Assembly: GCF_016495725.1 (NCBI RefSeq)
Contig: NZ_CP054705.1
Coordinates: 4,340,001 to 4,404,000, forward strand
Length of the DNA stretch: 64,000 nt
From: Salicibibacter cibarius
Lineage (GTDB): Bacteria > Bacillota > Bacilli > Bacillales > Marinococcaceae
Direction: 5' to 3'
Both the position numbers and the translations under genes were made by a program. A model generated the notes under the pieces. It saw only the letters and a list, made by a program, of their open reading frames with translations. It did not search any database and was not told the origin of the DNA. Shown here one piece after another: positions 1 to 8,181 of the stretch (within the stretch, counting starts at the first letter, position 1; every line of letters starts with the position of its first letter).

Positions 1-93
1 TTGACAACAGATGGATGGAGAATCCACCGCAAGCGCCAGACCGCGATGAATTGGCAAAGCCTTAGTCATAAGCGACAAGAGCAGCCTAAATAA
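1..93 (+). other. possible 3' end of a truncated reading frame
   Basis: Frame 1 is open from the window edge to a TAA and encodes about 30 basic and polar residues ending in QEQPK. It could be the C-terminus of a gene beginning outside the window and converging on the lipoprotein gene. The length is compatible with chance and I recognise no family. Confidence 0.2.
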
Positions 94-118
94 ACGTTTG
101 TTTAATTTTTGGAACATG

Positions 119-140
119 AAAAAAGGCGCCCGTGGGCGCC
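119..140 (-). terminator. rho-independent terminator of the acidic lipoprotein gene
   Basis: On the minus strand a GC-rich inverted repeat (GGCGCCC, two-base turn, GGGCGCC) is followed by six T residues. It lies about 20 bp past the stop codon of the acidic lipoprotein gene. Confidence 0.75.
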
Positions 141-157
141 TTGCTATTGATCTTTAA

Positions 158-457
158 TTAAAGATCAAGCTCATCGTCTTCTTCTTCGTCATCTTCTTCA
201 TCGTCTAGGCCGTCTTCGTCTTCTTCTTCGTCGTCAGCACCTAGATCGTCGTCTTCTTCTTCGTCATCTAGACCATCATCATCTAGGCCGTCATCTTCTA
301 GACCGTCATCTTCTTCACCTAGATCTTCTTCTTCTTCGTCGCCAGCAGGATCGTCGCCAGCAGGATCATCGCCATTTTCTTCTTCGCCGTTGCATGCAGC
401 TAGCATACCGACGGAAAGGATTCCTGAAAGTACTCCATAAAGTAGTTTCTTATTCAT
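158..457 (-). CDS. poly-acidic lipoprotein (99 aa)
   Basis: Residues 1-22 form a lipoprotein signal: Met-Asn-Lys-Lys, a hydrophobic stretch and the lipobox LAAC (Cys22). The mature part is 77 residues, of which about 52 are Asp or Glu with no Lys or Arg. Blocks of GLDDD or GLEDD and EEED recur about every six residues. Two DPAGD units follow the Cys. The product should be lipid-anchored on the outer face of the membrane as a disordered polyanion. Such chains suit a high-salt surface and could bind Ca or Mg or keep the cell surface negative, but this is inference. It has its own terminator, so it appears to be a single-gene unit. No family is recognised beyond low-complexity acidic lipoproteins. 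Confidence 0.75.
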   Translation of the reverse strand: MNKKLLYGVLSGILSVGMLAACNGEEENGDDPAGDDPAGDEEEEDLGEEDDGLEDDGLDDDGLDDEEEDDDLGADDEEEDEDGLDDEEDDEEEDDELDL

Positions 458-634
458 GATTAACTTCCCCCATTAATTGTAAGAGTTAGTTGTTAACAGC
501 GCTTCCTGTTAACTGTGCTTATCATAACAACGTGTTGGACTCTCGTCTATGGGTTGCGGTTGTTTTTGAATGTCTTTATACATTATTTCATATTCTCTTA
601 TATTCTCACACCATCGCGAGAGCCGGTTTTTTCA

Positions 635-1078
635 TCAATCCTTCCCTTTTTCACGTTCCACAAGCCCAAACATCAAGTCCATTTCCGCGACCACTTCACC
701 GTTGACCGTTGCCGTACCATGACCTTTTCCGACCGAACCGCGTACGCGCGTCAGTGTCGTTTCCAACTTGAGTTGGTCTCCCGGTGTTACCTGCCCTTTG
801 AATCGACAGTTGTCAATACCGGCAAAGACAGCTAATTTACCCCGGTTTTTTTCATCTTTTAACAACGCAACCGCCCCCGTTTGCGCCAGCGCTTCAACGA
901 TGAGCACTCCCGGCATAACCGGATAACCCGGAAAATGACCGTTAAAATAATCCTCATTGGCGGTCACATTTTTAAGCGCGAGGCATCGCTTTCCCACTTC
1001 GAGTTCCGCCACACGGTCAATCAATAAAAACGGATGGCGATGGGGAATAATCGCTTGTATTTCTTCTGTCGTCAACAA
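635..1078 (-). CDS. fabZ: 3-hydroxyacyl-ACP dehydratase FabZ
   Basis: FabZ dehydrates 3-hydroxyacyl-ACP to trans-2-enoyl-ACP in the type II fatty acid synthesis cycle in the cytoplasm. The 147-aa product has the family N-terminus ([13 protein letters not shown]), the catalytic His in [12 protein letters not shown] and the catalytic Glu in VEALAQTGA. Length is normal. The start appears to be TTG, with a GGGGG-type Shine-Dalgarno overlapping the end of the upstream EpuA-type gene, so the two are probably translationally coupled. It is the last gene of the mbl-flhO-flhP-epuA-fabZ run, a position conserved in Bacillus. Confidence 0.95.
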   Translation of the reverse strand: MLTTEEIQAIIPHRHPFLLIDRVAELEVGKRCLALKNVTANEDYFNGHFPGYPVMPGVLIVEALAQTGAVALLKDEKNRGKLAVFAGIDNCRFKGQVTPGDQLKLETTLTRVRGSVGKGHGTATVNGEVVAEMDLMFGLVEREKGKD

Positions 1079-1079
1079 T

Positions 1080-1295
1080 TTATGTACCCCCTGAAATATA
1101 TTGATAAAGGTCTTGCCACGTCTCTACGCGTAATATCCGGAGCCCTTCCCCGTCACCAACGATCGAGTAGCCGGGGACCAAACCGACCATCACGCTTGCG
1201 AAAAGCAAAAAAGAACAATGAGAAAGCGCAGCCAAATAGGGACAAGACACACCTTTAATGCGTGTTGTTGTGCCTTTTTTCGCTACGCTTTTCAT
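1080..1295 (-). CDS. EpuA-type small membrane protein (annotated in Bacilli as RNA polymerase beta-like)
   Basis: A 71-aa protein with a basic N-terminus ([10 protein letters not shown]), one hydrophobic helix (about residues 24-42) and a C-terminal [10 protein letters not shown]...WQDLYQYI motif. This matches the short EpuA family (PF11772), which in Bacilli often lies between flagellar rod genes and fabZ. The family's database name as an RNA polymerase beta subunit reflects a partial similarity; its function is unknown. The gene sits 44 bp after flhP and directly before fabZ. Assignment rests on the C-terminal motif and the position. Confidence 0.7.
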   Translation of the reverse strand: MKSVAKKGTTTRIKGVSCPYLAALSHCSFLLFASVMVGLVPGYSIVGDGEGLRILRVETWQDLYQYISGGT

Positions 1296-1339
1296 TTTTC
1301 CCTTCCTCGCCTTCGTTACGCATGATCATGAATAACCCC

Positions 1340-2155
1340 TTATCGAAGGCTGTTCACGAGCCCCATCATCTCATCTTGTTGCGTAATATTCCGCGCATGC
1401 ATGCCGTAACTGCGTTGCATTTCCATCAAATTCGTCATTTCCGTAGCCATATCCACATTAGACTGTTCCAATGCACCTTGGGTGACTTGCTCAACACCCG
1501 CGGCATCGAACCCCAGCACATCGGCTCCGTCTACACCCAGCGCTGCCAAATCAGGGAGTTGAAACAAATTATCCCCAATCGCTTCCAACAGTTGCGGGCG
1601 TTCAATGGTCGCTACTTCCAATTCGCCCAATGTAGCGGTGCCGCCTCCTGTTAAATCAGCGACGAGCGCGCCATCCGGATGCAACGTAAAATCGCTCGCT
1701 TGACCGGGAACAACAAACGGTTCCCCGTCACCGTTTGTCAACACATCCCCCTCCCGGGTCACAAGTTGCCACGTATCAGCCCCCGGGGCAGTTTCACTTA
1801 AATAAAAGGCGCCATCTCTCGTAAACGCTTGTCCGTCTTCTGTTTGTACAGGGAAAAAGACCCCGGCTTCCGCCAACGCAAAATCAAGGGCACGTTCCGT
1901 TTCTTGCACAGCTCCTTGATCATAACGTAGCGCTGTTTGCGAAACGCCGGCACCATTTCCGACACGTATACCTTCAGGCGTCAAACGATTGCCTTCCGGT
2001 TGAGGCACACGTTGATGATCCATCTGTTGAAAAAGCAAATCGGAAAATGAATCCTCCCGGCGTTGATAGCCGGTACGGTTGATGTTGGCGATATTATTTG
2101 AAATCGTATCCATGCTTTGCTGCAATTGGCCCATTGTGACAGTCGATGATAACAT
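1340..2155 (-). CDS. flhP: flagellar basal-body rod/hook protein FlhP (FlgF/FlgG family)
   Basis: A component of the extracytoplasmic rod of the flagellar basal body, exported by the flagellar type III system. The 271-aa product has the conserved N-terminal rod motif (MDTISNNIANINRTGYQRRE) that forms a coiled coil with the C-terminal helix (VDMATEMTNLMEMQRSYGMHARNI). The central part is the family's variable beta domain. The ATG at 2155 is preferred because AAGGAGGG lies just upstream; a longer reading from 2179 has no such site. It follows flhO by 39 bp, as in B. subtilis. Confidence 0.9.
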   Translation of the reverse strand: MLSSTVTMGQLQQSMDTISNNIANINRTGYQRREDSFSDLLFQQMDHQRVPQPEGNRLTPEGIRVGNGAGVSQTALRYDQGAVQETERALDFALAEAGVFFPVQTEDGQAFTRDGAFYLSETAPGADTWQLVTREGDVLTNGDGEPFVVPGQASDFTLHPDGALVADLTGGGTATLGELEVATIERPQLLEAIGDNLFQLPDLAALGVDGADVLGFDAAGVEQVTQGALEQSNVDMATEMTNLMEMQRSYGMHARNITQQDEMMGLVNSLR

Positions 2156-2194
2156 AATCGCCCTCCTTATTTTCGACATATTTCCCGGGAAATA

Positions 2195-3019
2195 TTAGCC
2201 GATACTGCCAATATCATTCACTGTTCGTTGCATATTTTGGTCGTAAGCCTGTAGAACCGATTGATTTGCCTCAAATTGTCGGTATGCCTGTGTCATGTCT
2301 GTCATCGTTTGACCAACATCTACATTGGAGCGCTCCAAAAACTGTTGTTGCAATTCATAAGGATACGCATCATCGCCCACTGCACTCGGCAATCCCTCGG
2401 GATCCTCGCCTTCATATTGCAAAAGACCGGCGCCTGTCTTTGCCAATTGCACGGGGTCAGGTGCGTAGGCAACTTCCATTTGCCCGACGTATTCACCCGA
2501 GTCAGCCGTGATTTCCCCGTCACTTTCAAGCGTAAACCACTCATTTCCTACGTCCAATGGCTCGCTATCCGTTCCCAATATGTAATGGCCTTCACCAGTT
2601 GTGAGGAACCCTTGTCCATCAACGGCAAAATTTCCGTTGCGTGTATACTGAACATTCCCGTCTTCATCTTGCACGGCGAATAACAGCATTCCGGGCTCAC
2701 CGGTTTCCGCTTCAGGCTCCAGTGCCCCTTGTAGAAGGGCGACATCGGTTCCTGCGCCGGTTTCACGCAAATCCCCCTGCCGGACGTCCGGTGCCCGTTC
2801 CTGCATGTATACACCTGTCGGAATATCCCCGATAATTCCATTTGTTCCGGCATCCCCATTGTTCATCGCTTGAATCAACATGTTCGGAAATGTCCGTGTG
2901 GGGCCATGATCGCCTTTATGGCCGGGGGTGTGCATATTCGCGAGATTATCCCCGAGCATTTCCGTCTGCCTTTGCTCTGCAATCATGCCGGAAGCCGCTT
3001 GGTAAAAACCTCTGATCAT
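2195..3019 (-). CDS. flhO: flagellar basal-body rod protein FlhO (FlgF/FlgG family)
   Basis: Paralogue of FlhP and a second rod component needed to join the rod to the hook in Bacillus. The 274-aa product starts MIRGFYQAASGMIAEQRQTEMLGDN, followed by the LANMHTPGHK rod motif. It ends with the family's C-terminal helix (SNVDVGQTMTDMTQAYRQFEANQ). Glu and Asp are abundant in the central domain, as in other exported proteins here. A strong AAAGGAGGG site precedes the ATG. It starts 16 bp after mbl, so the two are cotranscribed. Linkage of rod genes to mbl is a conserved Bacillus arrangement. Confidence 0.9.
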   Translation of the reverse strand: MIRGFYQAASGMIAEQRQTEMLGDNLANMHTPGHKGDHGPTRTFPNMLIQAMNNGDAGTNGIIGDIPTGVYMQERAPDVRQGDLRETGAGTDVALLQGALEPEAETGEPGMLLFAVQDEDGNVQYTRNGNFAVDGQGFLTTGEGHYILGTDSEPLDVGNEWFTLESDGEITADSGEYVGQMEVAYAPDPVQLAKTGAGLLQYEGEDPEGLPSAVGDDAYPYELQQQFLERSNVDVGQTMTDMTQAYRQFEANQSVLQAYDQNMQRTVNDIGSIG

Positions 3020-3035
3020 TCCGATGCCCTCCTTT

Positions 3036-4037
3036 TTAAGCGCGTATTTTATTGGACATTTTATCTAAGTTCTCCAACATAACTCCGGTACCGTTCGCTA
3101 CACACTGCATCGGTTCTTCCGCAATAAAGACAGGGATTTTTAATTCCTCGGCGAAAAGTTCCTGCATCCCATGCAACTGTGCACCGCCGCCTGTAATAAA
3201 CGCTCCCTTATCAATAATATCAGCTGCCAACTCCGGGGGCGTCTGTTCCAATACAAGCTTGGCTGCCTGGGTGATGGTAGCCACTGATTCTTTCAAAGCA
3301 TTGTTTATTTCTTCCGAGTGAATCGTGACCGTACGGGGTAGCCCGCTGACCATATCACGTCCACGGATATCGAATGTCCCTGTACGTCCGGCCGGCGAAA
3401 CACTTACGGCCTCTTTTTTTATATCCTCTGCTGTGCGCTCTCCAATTAATAATTTATAATGTCGCTTGATATAATGGAAAATATCATTGTCGAATTGGTC
3501 ACCTGCCGTTTTAATCGACTTCGAGGTGACGATCCCTCCCATGGACAAAACAGCAACGTCCGTGGTGCCCCCGCCAATATCGATGACCATGTTGCCACTT
3601 GGTTGAAAAATCTCCATCCCTGCGCCAATCGCGGCTACTTTTGGCTCCTCTTCCAAATACACATGTTTTCCGCCACTTTTTTCAACCGTTTCGCGAATGG
3701 CTTTTTGCTCTACGGAAGTAATGTCTGCCGGGCAACAGATCAAAATTCGCGGTTTCATAAAAGCTGAACGAACATTAATTTTTGACAAAAAATGACGCAA
3801 CATCGATTCCGTTAAATCAAAGTCGGCAATAACCCCATCTTTCATTGGGCGCAATGCCACGATATTTCCGGGTGTGCGGCCAACCATTCGAAACGCTTCT
3901 TCCCCCACTGCCATCGTTTTGCCGGTCGTGTTATCAACGGCAACAACAGAGGGTTCTTCCAACACAATGCCTTGACCTTTGACGTGTATAAGTACATTTG
4001 CGGTCCCCAAATCTATCCCGATATCTCTTCCGAACAT
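3036..4037 (-). CDS. mbl: actin-like cell-shape protein Mbl (MreB family)
   Basis: An MreB-family cytoskeletal ATPase that forms membrane-associated filaments guiding lateral wall synthesis. The 333-aa product contains the actin-fold phosphate-1 loop (DIGIDLGTANVLIHVKG), phosphate-2 loop (VIDIGGGTTDVAVLS) and adenosine motif (ITGGGAQLHGM). The GIVLEEPSVVAVD segment is typical of Mbl and MreB. Mbl rather than MreB is assigned from the flhO-flhP neighbourhood. In B. subtilis spoIIID lies immediately upstream; here an LLM oxidoreductase gene intervenes. Confidence 0.92.
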   Translation of the reverse strand: MFGRDIGIDLGTANVLIHVKGQGIVLEEPSVVAVDNTTGKTMAVGEEAFRMVGRTPGNIVALRPMKDGVIADFDLTESMLRHFLSKINVRSAFMKPRILICCPADITSVEQKAIRETVEKSGGKHVYLEEEPKVAAIGAGMEIFQPSGNMVIDIGGGTTDVAVLSMGGIVTSKSIKTAGDQFDNDIFHYIKRHYKLLIGERTAEDIKKEAVSVSPAGRTGTFDIRGRDMVSGLPRTVTIHSEEINNALKESVATITQAAKLVLEQTPPELAADIIDKGAFITGGGAQLHGMQELFAEELKIPVFIAEEPMQCVANGTGVMLENLDKMSNKIRA

Positions 4038-4200
4038 GCTGCACCTTCCTCTCCGTGAATGTTAATTTATGTAAAAGAAAACGTTCTGATGAATGCACAC
4101 TCAATGCTTAATTTTACCACATTCGAATCGAAATATGAATCTTCATATCGATATTTGTGAAATTTTGTGACTTGGAAAGGGAATGATACGTTACATAGAC

Positions 4201-4233
4201 AAAACCGGCAAGGTACATTCTCCTTGCCGGTTT
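4201..4233 (-). terminator. terminator after the LLM oxidoreductase gene
   Basis: A near-perfect inverted repeat, AAACCGGCAAGG with its complement around an eight-base loop, lies just past the stop codon. On the minus strand a T-containing tract follows. It separates the oxidoreductase from mbl, about 200 bp away. Confidence 0.75.
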
Positions 4234-4237
4234 CTCA

Positions 4238-5227
4238 TTAATCCCATATATTAGCCAACAACTCGTAACTGCGCCTTCTTTTTTCCTGATCGTAAATGTC
4301 CGAACTAACAATGAGCTCATCGAACTTAGCTTCGGCGTGGAAATCTTCCAGTTCTTTTTTCACTTTTTCCTGATCGCCTACGAATGTGTATTTTAATGAT
4401 TGGAGCACCTGAGCTTTTTCAAATTCTGTCCAATGGTCATCCATATTATCGACCGGTTTTGTATCGATTTCCGCTTTGCCGCCACGGACGATGGTTAAAA
4501 ACCGCAAATAATTCGTCGTTGCCAGTTTTTCAGCTTCCTCTGTCGTATCAGCAAGAGCGGCATTGACCGTGACCATCGCGTACGGCTCGCTTAGATGCTC
4601 CGAGGCTTGGAAACGTTCGTGATACAGGCGCAAAGCATTAAACAATTCACCCGGCGCAAAATGACTCGCGAACGCAAACGGCAAGCCTAAAGCTGCGGCA
4701 AGTTGAGCACTGTAGGTACTCGAACCCAACAAATAGATCGGCACTTCAGAACCATGGCCGGGGATGGCCTTCACAGGCGCGTCTTCGTTGCTAAAATACT
4801 TCAGCAGTTCATTCACGTTATCGGGAAAGTCATTGACACTACTCATTTGATCACGACGTAACGCGCGAATCGTCATCGGATCCGTACCGGGAGCTCGTCC
4901 CAAACCCAAATCAATGCGATTCGGATACATCGCCTCCAGTGTCCCAAATTGTTCCGCGATGATTAAAGGCGCGTGATTCGGGAGCATCACACCGCCTGAA
5001 CCGACGCGAATATTCTCACTATGGCCGGCTAAGTAACCGATAAGCACAGAAGTAGCTGAACTGGCGATCGCTTTCATATTATGATGTTCAGCCACCCAAT
5101 AACGGTGATACCCAAGCTTGTCCGTATGTTGAATCAGTTTTTTGCTATTTTCAAATGCATCTGCCGGCGTCTGTTCTGCATGGACCGGCGCCAAATCCAA
5201 TACGGATAAGGAAAAATCTGCATTCAT
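4238..5227 (-). CDS. LLM-class (bacterial luciferase-like) flavin-dependent oxidoreductase
   Basis: A 329-aa luciferase-like TIM-barrel monooxygenase of the MsnO8/alkanal-monooxygenase-like subgroup common in Bacillus. Characteristic segments are LSVLDLAPV at the start, [28 protein letters not shown], a gly-rich [19 protein letters not shown], and [13 protein letters not shown]. These enzymes use reduced FMN or F420-like flavin; the substrate cannot be told from sequence. The ATG at 5227 is preferred to a GTG three codons earlier because AAAGGGTG sits at normal spacing. The gene has its own terminator and interrupts the usual spoIIID-mbl linkage, suggesting insertion into a conserved operon. 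Confidence 0.85.
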   Translation of the reverse strand: MNADFSLSVLDLAPVHAEQTPADAFENSKKLIQHTDKLGYHRYWVAEHHNMKAIASSATSVLIGYLAGHSENIRVGSGGVMLPNHAPLIIAEQFGTLEAMYPNRIDLGLGRAPGTDPMTIRALRRDQMSSVNDFPDNVNELLKYFSNEDAPVKAIPGHGSEVPIYLLGSSTYSAQLAAALGLPFAFASHFAPGELFNALRLYHERFQASEHLSEPYAMVTVNAALADTTEEAEKLATTNYLRFLTIVRGGKAEIDTKPVDNMDDHWTEFEKAQVLQSLKYTFVGDQEKVKKELEDFHAEAKFDELIVSSDIYDQEKRRRSYELLANIWD

Positions 5228-5341
5228 GCCTTTCACCCTTTCCTAATCCTTTTATGAGGATGAACCTATACAATAAAAACAATACAAGGGAATTGCCTTT
5301 AAGAAAAGAAAAATGCTCAGAAAACCGCCATCATCTAAAAT

Positions 5342-5392
5342 AAAAAGACGAATACGAAGCACGTAACGCGAGCCTTCGTCACTCGTCTTTTT
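5342..5392 (-). terminator. bidirectional terminator between spoIIID and the LLM oxidoreductase gene
   Basis: AAAAAGACGA and TCGTCTTTTT flank a further CGAAG/CTTCG pairing, giving a long hairpin with A-run and T-run edges. On the minus strand it ends spoIIID transcription. It would also stop plus-strand readthrough. Confidence 0.7.
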
Positions 5393-5473
5393 GGCGGGTT
5401 TATTTCGATCGCGTTATATGTTCATGTTTTGCAACGGCGAAAAAACACGAATTTTTCGACAGTAGTAAAGGTA

Positions 5474-5743
5474 CTACGAATGAATGATTTTTTCCCCCTT
5501 ATTATTATATTTTACTTTTGTTGCTTCCCCACCGCGCAAATGCCGGATCGATTTATGATAATCCAATATGCTTTTTACTTCATTTGCCAGTTCGGGATTA
5601 ATGTCAGGAAGCCGCTCTGTCAAATCTTTATGCACGGTACTTTTCGAAACGCCGAACTCTTTAGCGATTGTTCGGACAGTTTTCCGGGTTTCCACCACAT
5701 ACCTTCCTATCTTGATGGTCCGTTCTTTGATGTAGTCATGCAC
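5474..5743 (-). CDS. spoIIID: sporulation transcription factor SpoIIID
   Basis: A small DNA-binding regulator of the mother cell that activates or represses many sigma-E and sigma-K genes during sporulation. The 89-aa product (93 in B. subtilis) starts MHDYIKERTIKIGRYVVETR. It carries the helix-turn-helix TVRTIAKEFGVSKSTVHKDL at residues 21-41, followed by the basic C-terminal helix (HKSIRHLRGGEATKVKYNNK) known to contact DNA. Identification is secure. Confidence 0.95.
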   Translation of the reverse strand: MHDYIKERTIKIGRYVVETRKTVRTIAKEFGVSKSTVHKDLTERLPDINPELANEVKSILDYHKSIRHLRGGEATKVKYNNKGEKIIHS

Positions 5744-5953
5744 ACCCCTCGCCTCCCAGTCTGGATGGTTTGTTACAGTTTATTATCCAAGACCGGTATA
5801 TATACCAAAAACTCAGGCAGGACAAGGGTTTGAAGAAAATCTTCAGCGTAAACTCAGATGTAACAGGCACTCCCGCTCACAGTTCGTTGACCGCGACCAT
5901 TGTCGAATCAAAAAATTCGCCAACAAATTGATGAGTCATTACGTTTTTTATCT

Positions 5954-6580
5954 TTATAATTCGGTGATTGTTTTCAAAGCATGTAAATCTTCATCGATCA
6001 CCTCACGAAGCGACGGATTGTAAAAGACAGCCGCGGGGTGATATAGAGCGCACACGTCGTACGTTTCCGTACTCCATTGATAGTTGTTTTTAACGCGATT
6101 TTGCACAGGTGAATGATGGATCGTCCCGTGCATCATTGACATTTTTGCTGAGTTTCCGAGCAGGCGTTTAAGCGCGACGCCTCCGAGACTAACGATGATC
6201 CTTGGTCGTATAGCTGCAATTTGATAATCAAGCAAGGGCGCGTGGGCAAAAATTTCTTTCTCCGTCGGTTTCCGGTTTATTTTTTTCATGACCGGGGTTC
6301 CGTTTGGACGGCGTTCGCCCCATTTGAAAGGGCGGCTGCGCACCGCGCTTGTGATGTATACGTCTTTGCGGGCAAGTCCTAACGTTGTTAAATAGCTGTC
6401 GAGCACTTTCCCTGACCGGCCACAGAACGGTTCGCCGGTTTCTGCTTCTTTTTCGCCCGGGGCTTCGGCGATAAACATGATATCAGCGTCCTCATTCCCC
6501 GCGCCGGTTAAGAATCCTTCAAGCTGATGGGTTTCGAGGGCGGATTGGCATTGCGCTATGATTTCCGCAGGAAACTGCAT
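5954..6580 (-). CDS. uracil-DNA glycosylase-family protein without Fe-S cysteines
   Basis: A 208-aa member of the UDG superfamily (family 4-like), expected to excise uracil from DNA. Motif 1 is AEAPGEKEAETGEPFCGRSG, close to the family GEAPG...G.PFVGRAG pattern. The C-terminal motif 2 region reads CALYHPAAVFYNPSLRE, with the HP dipeptide of family 4 (HPAA.L). Family 4 enzymes bind a 4Fe-4S cluster through four cysteines near the N-terminus and in the VKCRPP...C segment. Here these positions read AQCQSA, with only one Cys, and SAVRSRPFKW...EKEIFAHAP, with none, so the cluster is probably absent. The ATG at 6580 has AAAGGATC upstream. It may be a glycosylase of altered specificity or an inactive homologue. 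Confidence 0.8.
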   Translation of the reverse strand: MQFPAEIIAQCQSALETHQLEGFLTGAGNEDADIMFIAEAPGEKEAETGEPFCGRSGKVLDSYLTTLGLARKDVYITSAVRSRPFKWGERRPNGTPVMKKINRKPTEKEIFAHAPLLDYQIAAIRPRIIVSLGGVALKRLLGNSAKMSMMHGTIHHSPVQNRVKNNYQWSTETYDVCALYHPAAVFYNPSLREVIDEDLHALKTITEL

Positions 6581-6683
6581 TGGTCGTTGATCCTTTCTGC
6601 TGATGAGTATGGACAATTCGAGTATAACATTTGGATGCGCGAATGTGCTTACGGCTACCTCGAAAAGGAAGTTTGAGGGGGGA

Positions 6684-6890
6684 GTTAGGGACTGGAATGC
6701 TTCTATGACATGAGTTAGGACTCCATTCTACTCGGTTGACGACCTAACGCCCTCCGTGGATCTTAGTTAGGGCTGCAACGGGACCGGTTGATGACCTAAG
6801 TGCTCCCTAGTTCATGAGTTAGGGCTTCATTCTGCTCTGTTGACGACCTAACGCCTTCCGCTATCTTCAGTTAGGGCACCATTTCCCTTC
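6684..6890. repeat. 52-bp tandem array, family F1, left of the NERD gene
   Basis: Units begin with GTTAGG at 6684, 6714, 6766, 6818 and 6870. The last three intervals are exactly 52 bp and the first, 30 bp, is a shortened unit. Each unit has an 11-base arm (GTTAGGGCTTC-like), 13 bases, an imperfect complementary arm (GACGACCTAAC), then a 17-base linker. The array fills most of the 440-bp gap between the UDG-family and NERD genes. The same family resumes on the other side of the NERD gene in the same orientation. Confidence 0.9.
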
Positions 6891-7024
6891 GTCACGCGTA
6901 GACTATCATGTTTTTCCTACAAGTCGCTTGGGGCGTATTAATGATAGTGCTTGCAATTCGATGAGTACAAATTCCCACTGATGTGGTAGAATAAAAGATA
7001 TTCTATCTGAAAGGAGCGTATGCG

Positions 7025-7933
7025 GTGTTTTTGAAACCTCGTGATGTGCCGCAGGAATTACAAAAGCTCAGGTCTTTGGATATGCGAATGCGCTTACTGC
7101 CAGAAGACAAACGGTACTACCTAAACCTAGAAAAGGGGTTTGACGGGGAAGTCGCATTTGACGCAAAGTTAGTAGAGTTAAAGCCGGAATGCCTCATTTT
7201 AGCCGACTTGCTACTTGAACAGAATTTTTCACTGTTTCAAATTGACACGCTAGTTCTTTTTAAGAAAAACATCCATCTTTTTGAAATTAAAAATTTCGAA
7301 GGGGATTTTGACATCAAAGCGGATCATTGGTCTTTGCTTTCAGGAGAGGAAATTAAAAACCCCCTGCTCCAACTGAAAAGGAGCGAATCTCTGTTTAGAC
7401 AACTGCTCCATAGACACCTCAAAATATCCATCCCGATTCATCCCCACCTTGTGTTTGTTAACCCCCATTTCACTTTATACAACGCAACCCCGGATATGCC
7501 CATTCTATTTGCCTCCCAAATTGACCGTTTTATAAAAAAATTAAACGGCAATTCCTCCAAAATAACCCAAAATAATATCCAGATCGGCAATCAATTAGCA
7601 TCACGTCATCGTACGGATTCCCCGTTTTCCCGCTTGCTCGATTATAATTATGCACAATTAAAAAAAGGGATTGTGTGCGCATGGTGTGCATCATGGATGA
7701 TCGCGGGAGAAAGAAAAATGCTATGTAACAAATGCGGCAACATTGAAGACAATGAAACGGCAATTATGCGGCATGTGGAAGAATTTAAAGCCCTTTTTCC
7801 GGAACAAAAAATAACAACCAATACGATTCGAGATTGGTGCGGGGACATCGTTTCATCGAAAAAAGTCCAAAGAGTATTGGCAAAAAATTTTAATCGTGTC
7901 AATCATGGGAAAGTCTCCTATTATATTGATTGA
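7025..7933 (+). CDS. NERD-domain protein with C-terminal zinc-ribbon-like module
   Basis: A 302-aa protein starting at GTG, with AAGGAGCG about 10 bp upstream. Residues 35-150 form a NERD (nuclease-related) domain of the PD-(D/E)xK type: FDGEVAFDAKL, then IDTLVLF and the catalytic-like FEIKN. A CAWC...CNKC pair at about residues 218-238 suggests a zinc ribbon, followed by a basic helical tail. No helicase or kinase is fused. NERD proteins are thought to act on nucleic acids and some occur in defence or plasmid contexts, but this one's role is unknown. The gene is more AT-rich than its neighbours, runs against the local minus-strand direction, and is flanked on both sides by F1 arrays; all three suggest lateral acquisition. 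Confidence 0.8.
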   Translation: MFLKPRDVPQELQKLRSLDMRMRLLPEDKRYYLNLEKGFDGEVAFDAKLVELKPECLILADLLLEQNFSLFQIDTLVLFKKNIHLFEIKNFEGDFDIKADHWSLLSGEEIKNPLLQLKRSESLFRQLLHRHLKISIPIHPHLVFVNPHFTLYNATPDMPILFASQIDRFIKKLNGNSSKITQNNIQIGNQLASRHRTDSPFSRLLDYNYAQLKKGIVCAWCASWMIAGERKMLCNKCGNIEDNETAIMRHVEEFKALFPEQKITTNTIRDWCGDIVSSKKVQRVLAKNFNRVNHGKVSYYID

Positions 7934-7942
7934 AACGATGGG

Positions 7943-8115
7943 GGGAGAGCTTCATTCTGCTCGATTGACGACCTAACGCTCTTCGCGATCTTCAGTTAGG
8001 GCTTCATCCCGATCGGTTGGCGACCTAACGACCTTCACGGATCTTAGTTAGGACTTCATCCGGCTCCGTTGACGACCTAAAGGCCTCCAAAATCTTCAGT
8101 TAGGGTTTCATCGCC
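7943..8115. repeat. 52-bp tandem array, family F1, right of the NERD gene
   Basis: Units start at 7943 (degenerate), 7995, 8047 and 8099, each 52 bp apart. They have the same arms and linker (CTTCRCGGATCTT-like) as the array before the NERD gene. The array begins 10 bp after the NERD stop codon and ends just before the spoIIQ terminator. Confidence 0.9.
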
Positions 8116-8138
8116 GGGCCGCCATCCTTCCCCATACG

Positions 8139-8161
8139 AAAAAAAGCCCTCATACGAGGGC
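8139..8161 (-). terminator. terminator of spoIIQ
   Basis: On the minus strand GCCCTC, a four-base loop and GAGGGC are followed by a run of seven T residues, about 20 bp past the spoIIQ stop codon. Confidence 0.85.
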
Positions 8162-8181
8162 GTGCCAATTGGTTTGCACTT

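Noticed and set aside
5453-5461. TTCGACA (Spo0A box in reverse) near spoIIID
   Set aside because: A single seven-base match downstream of the gene is expected by chance and is not in a promoter position.
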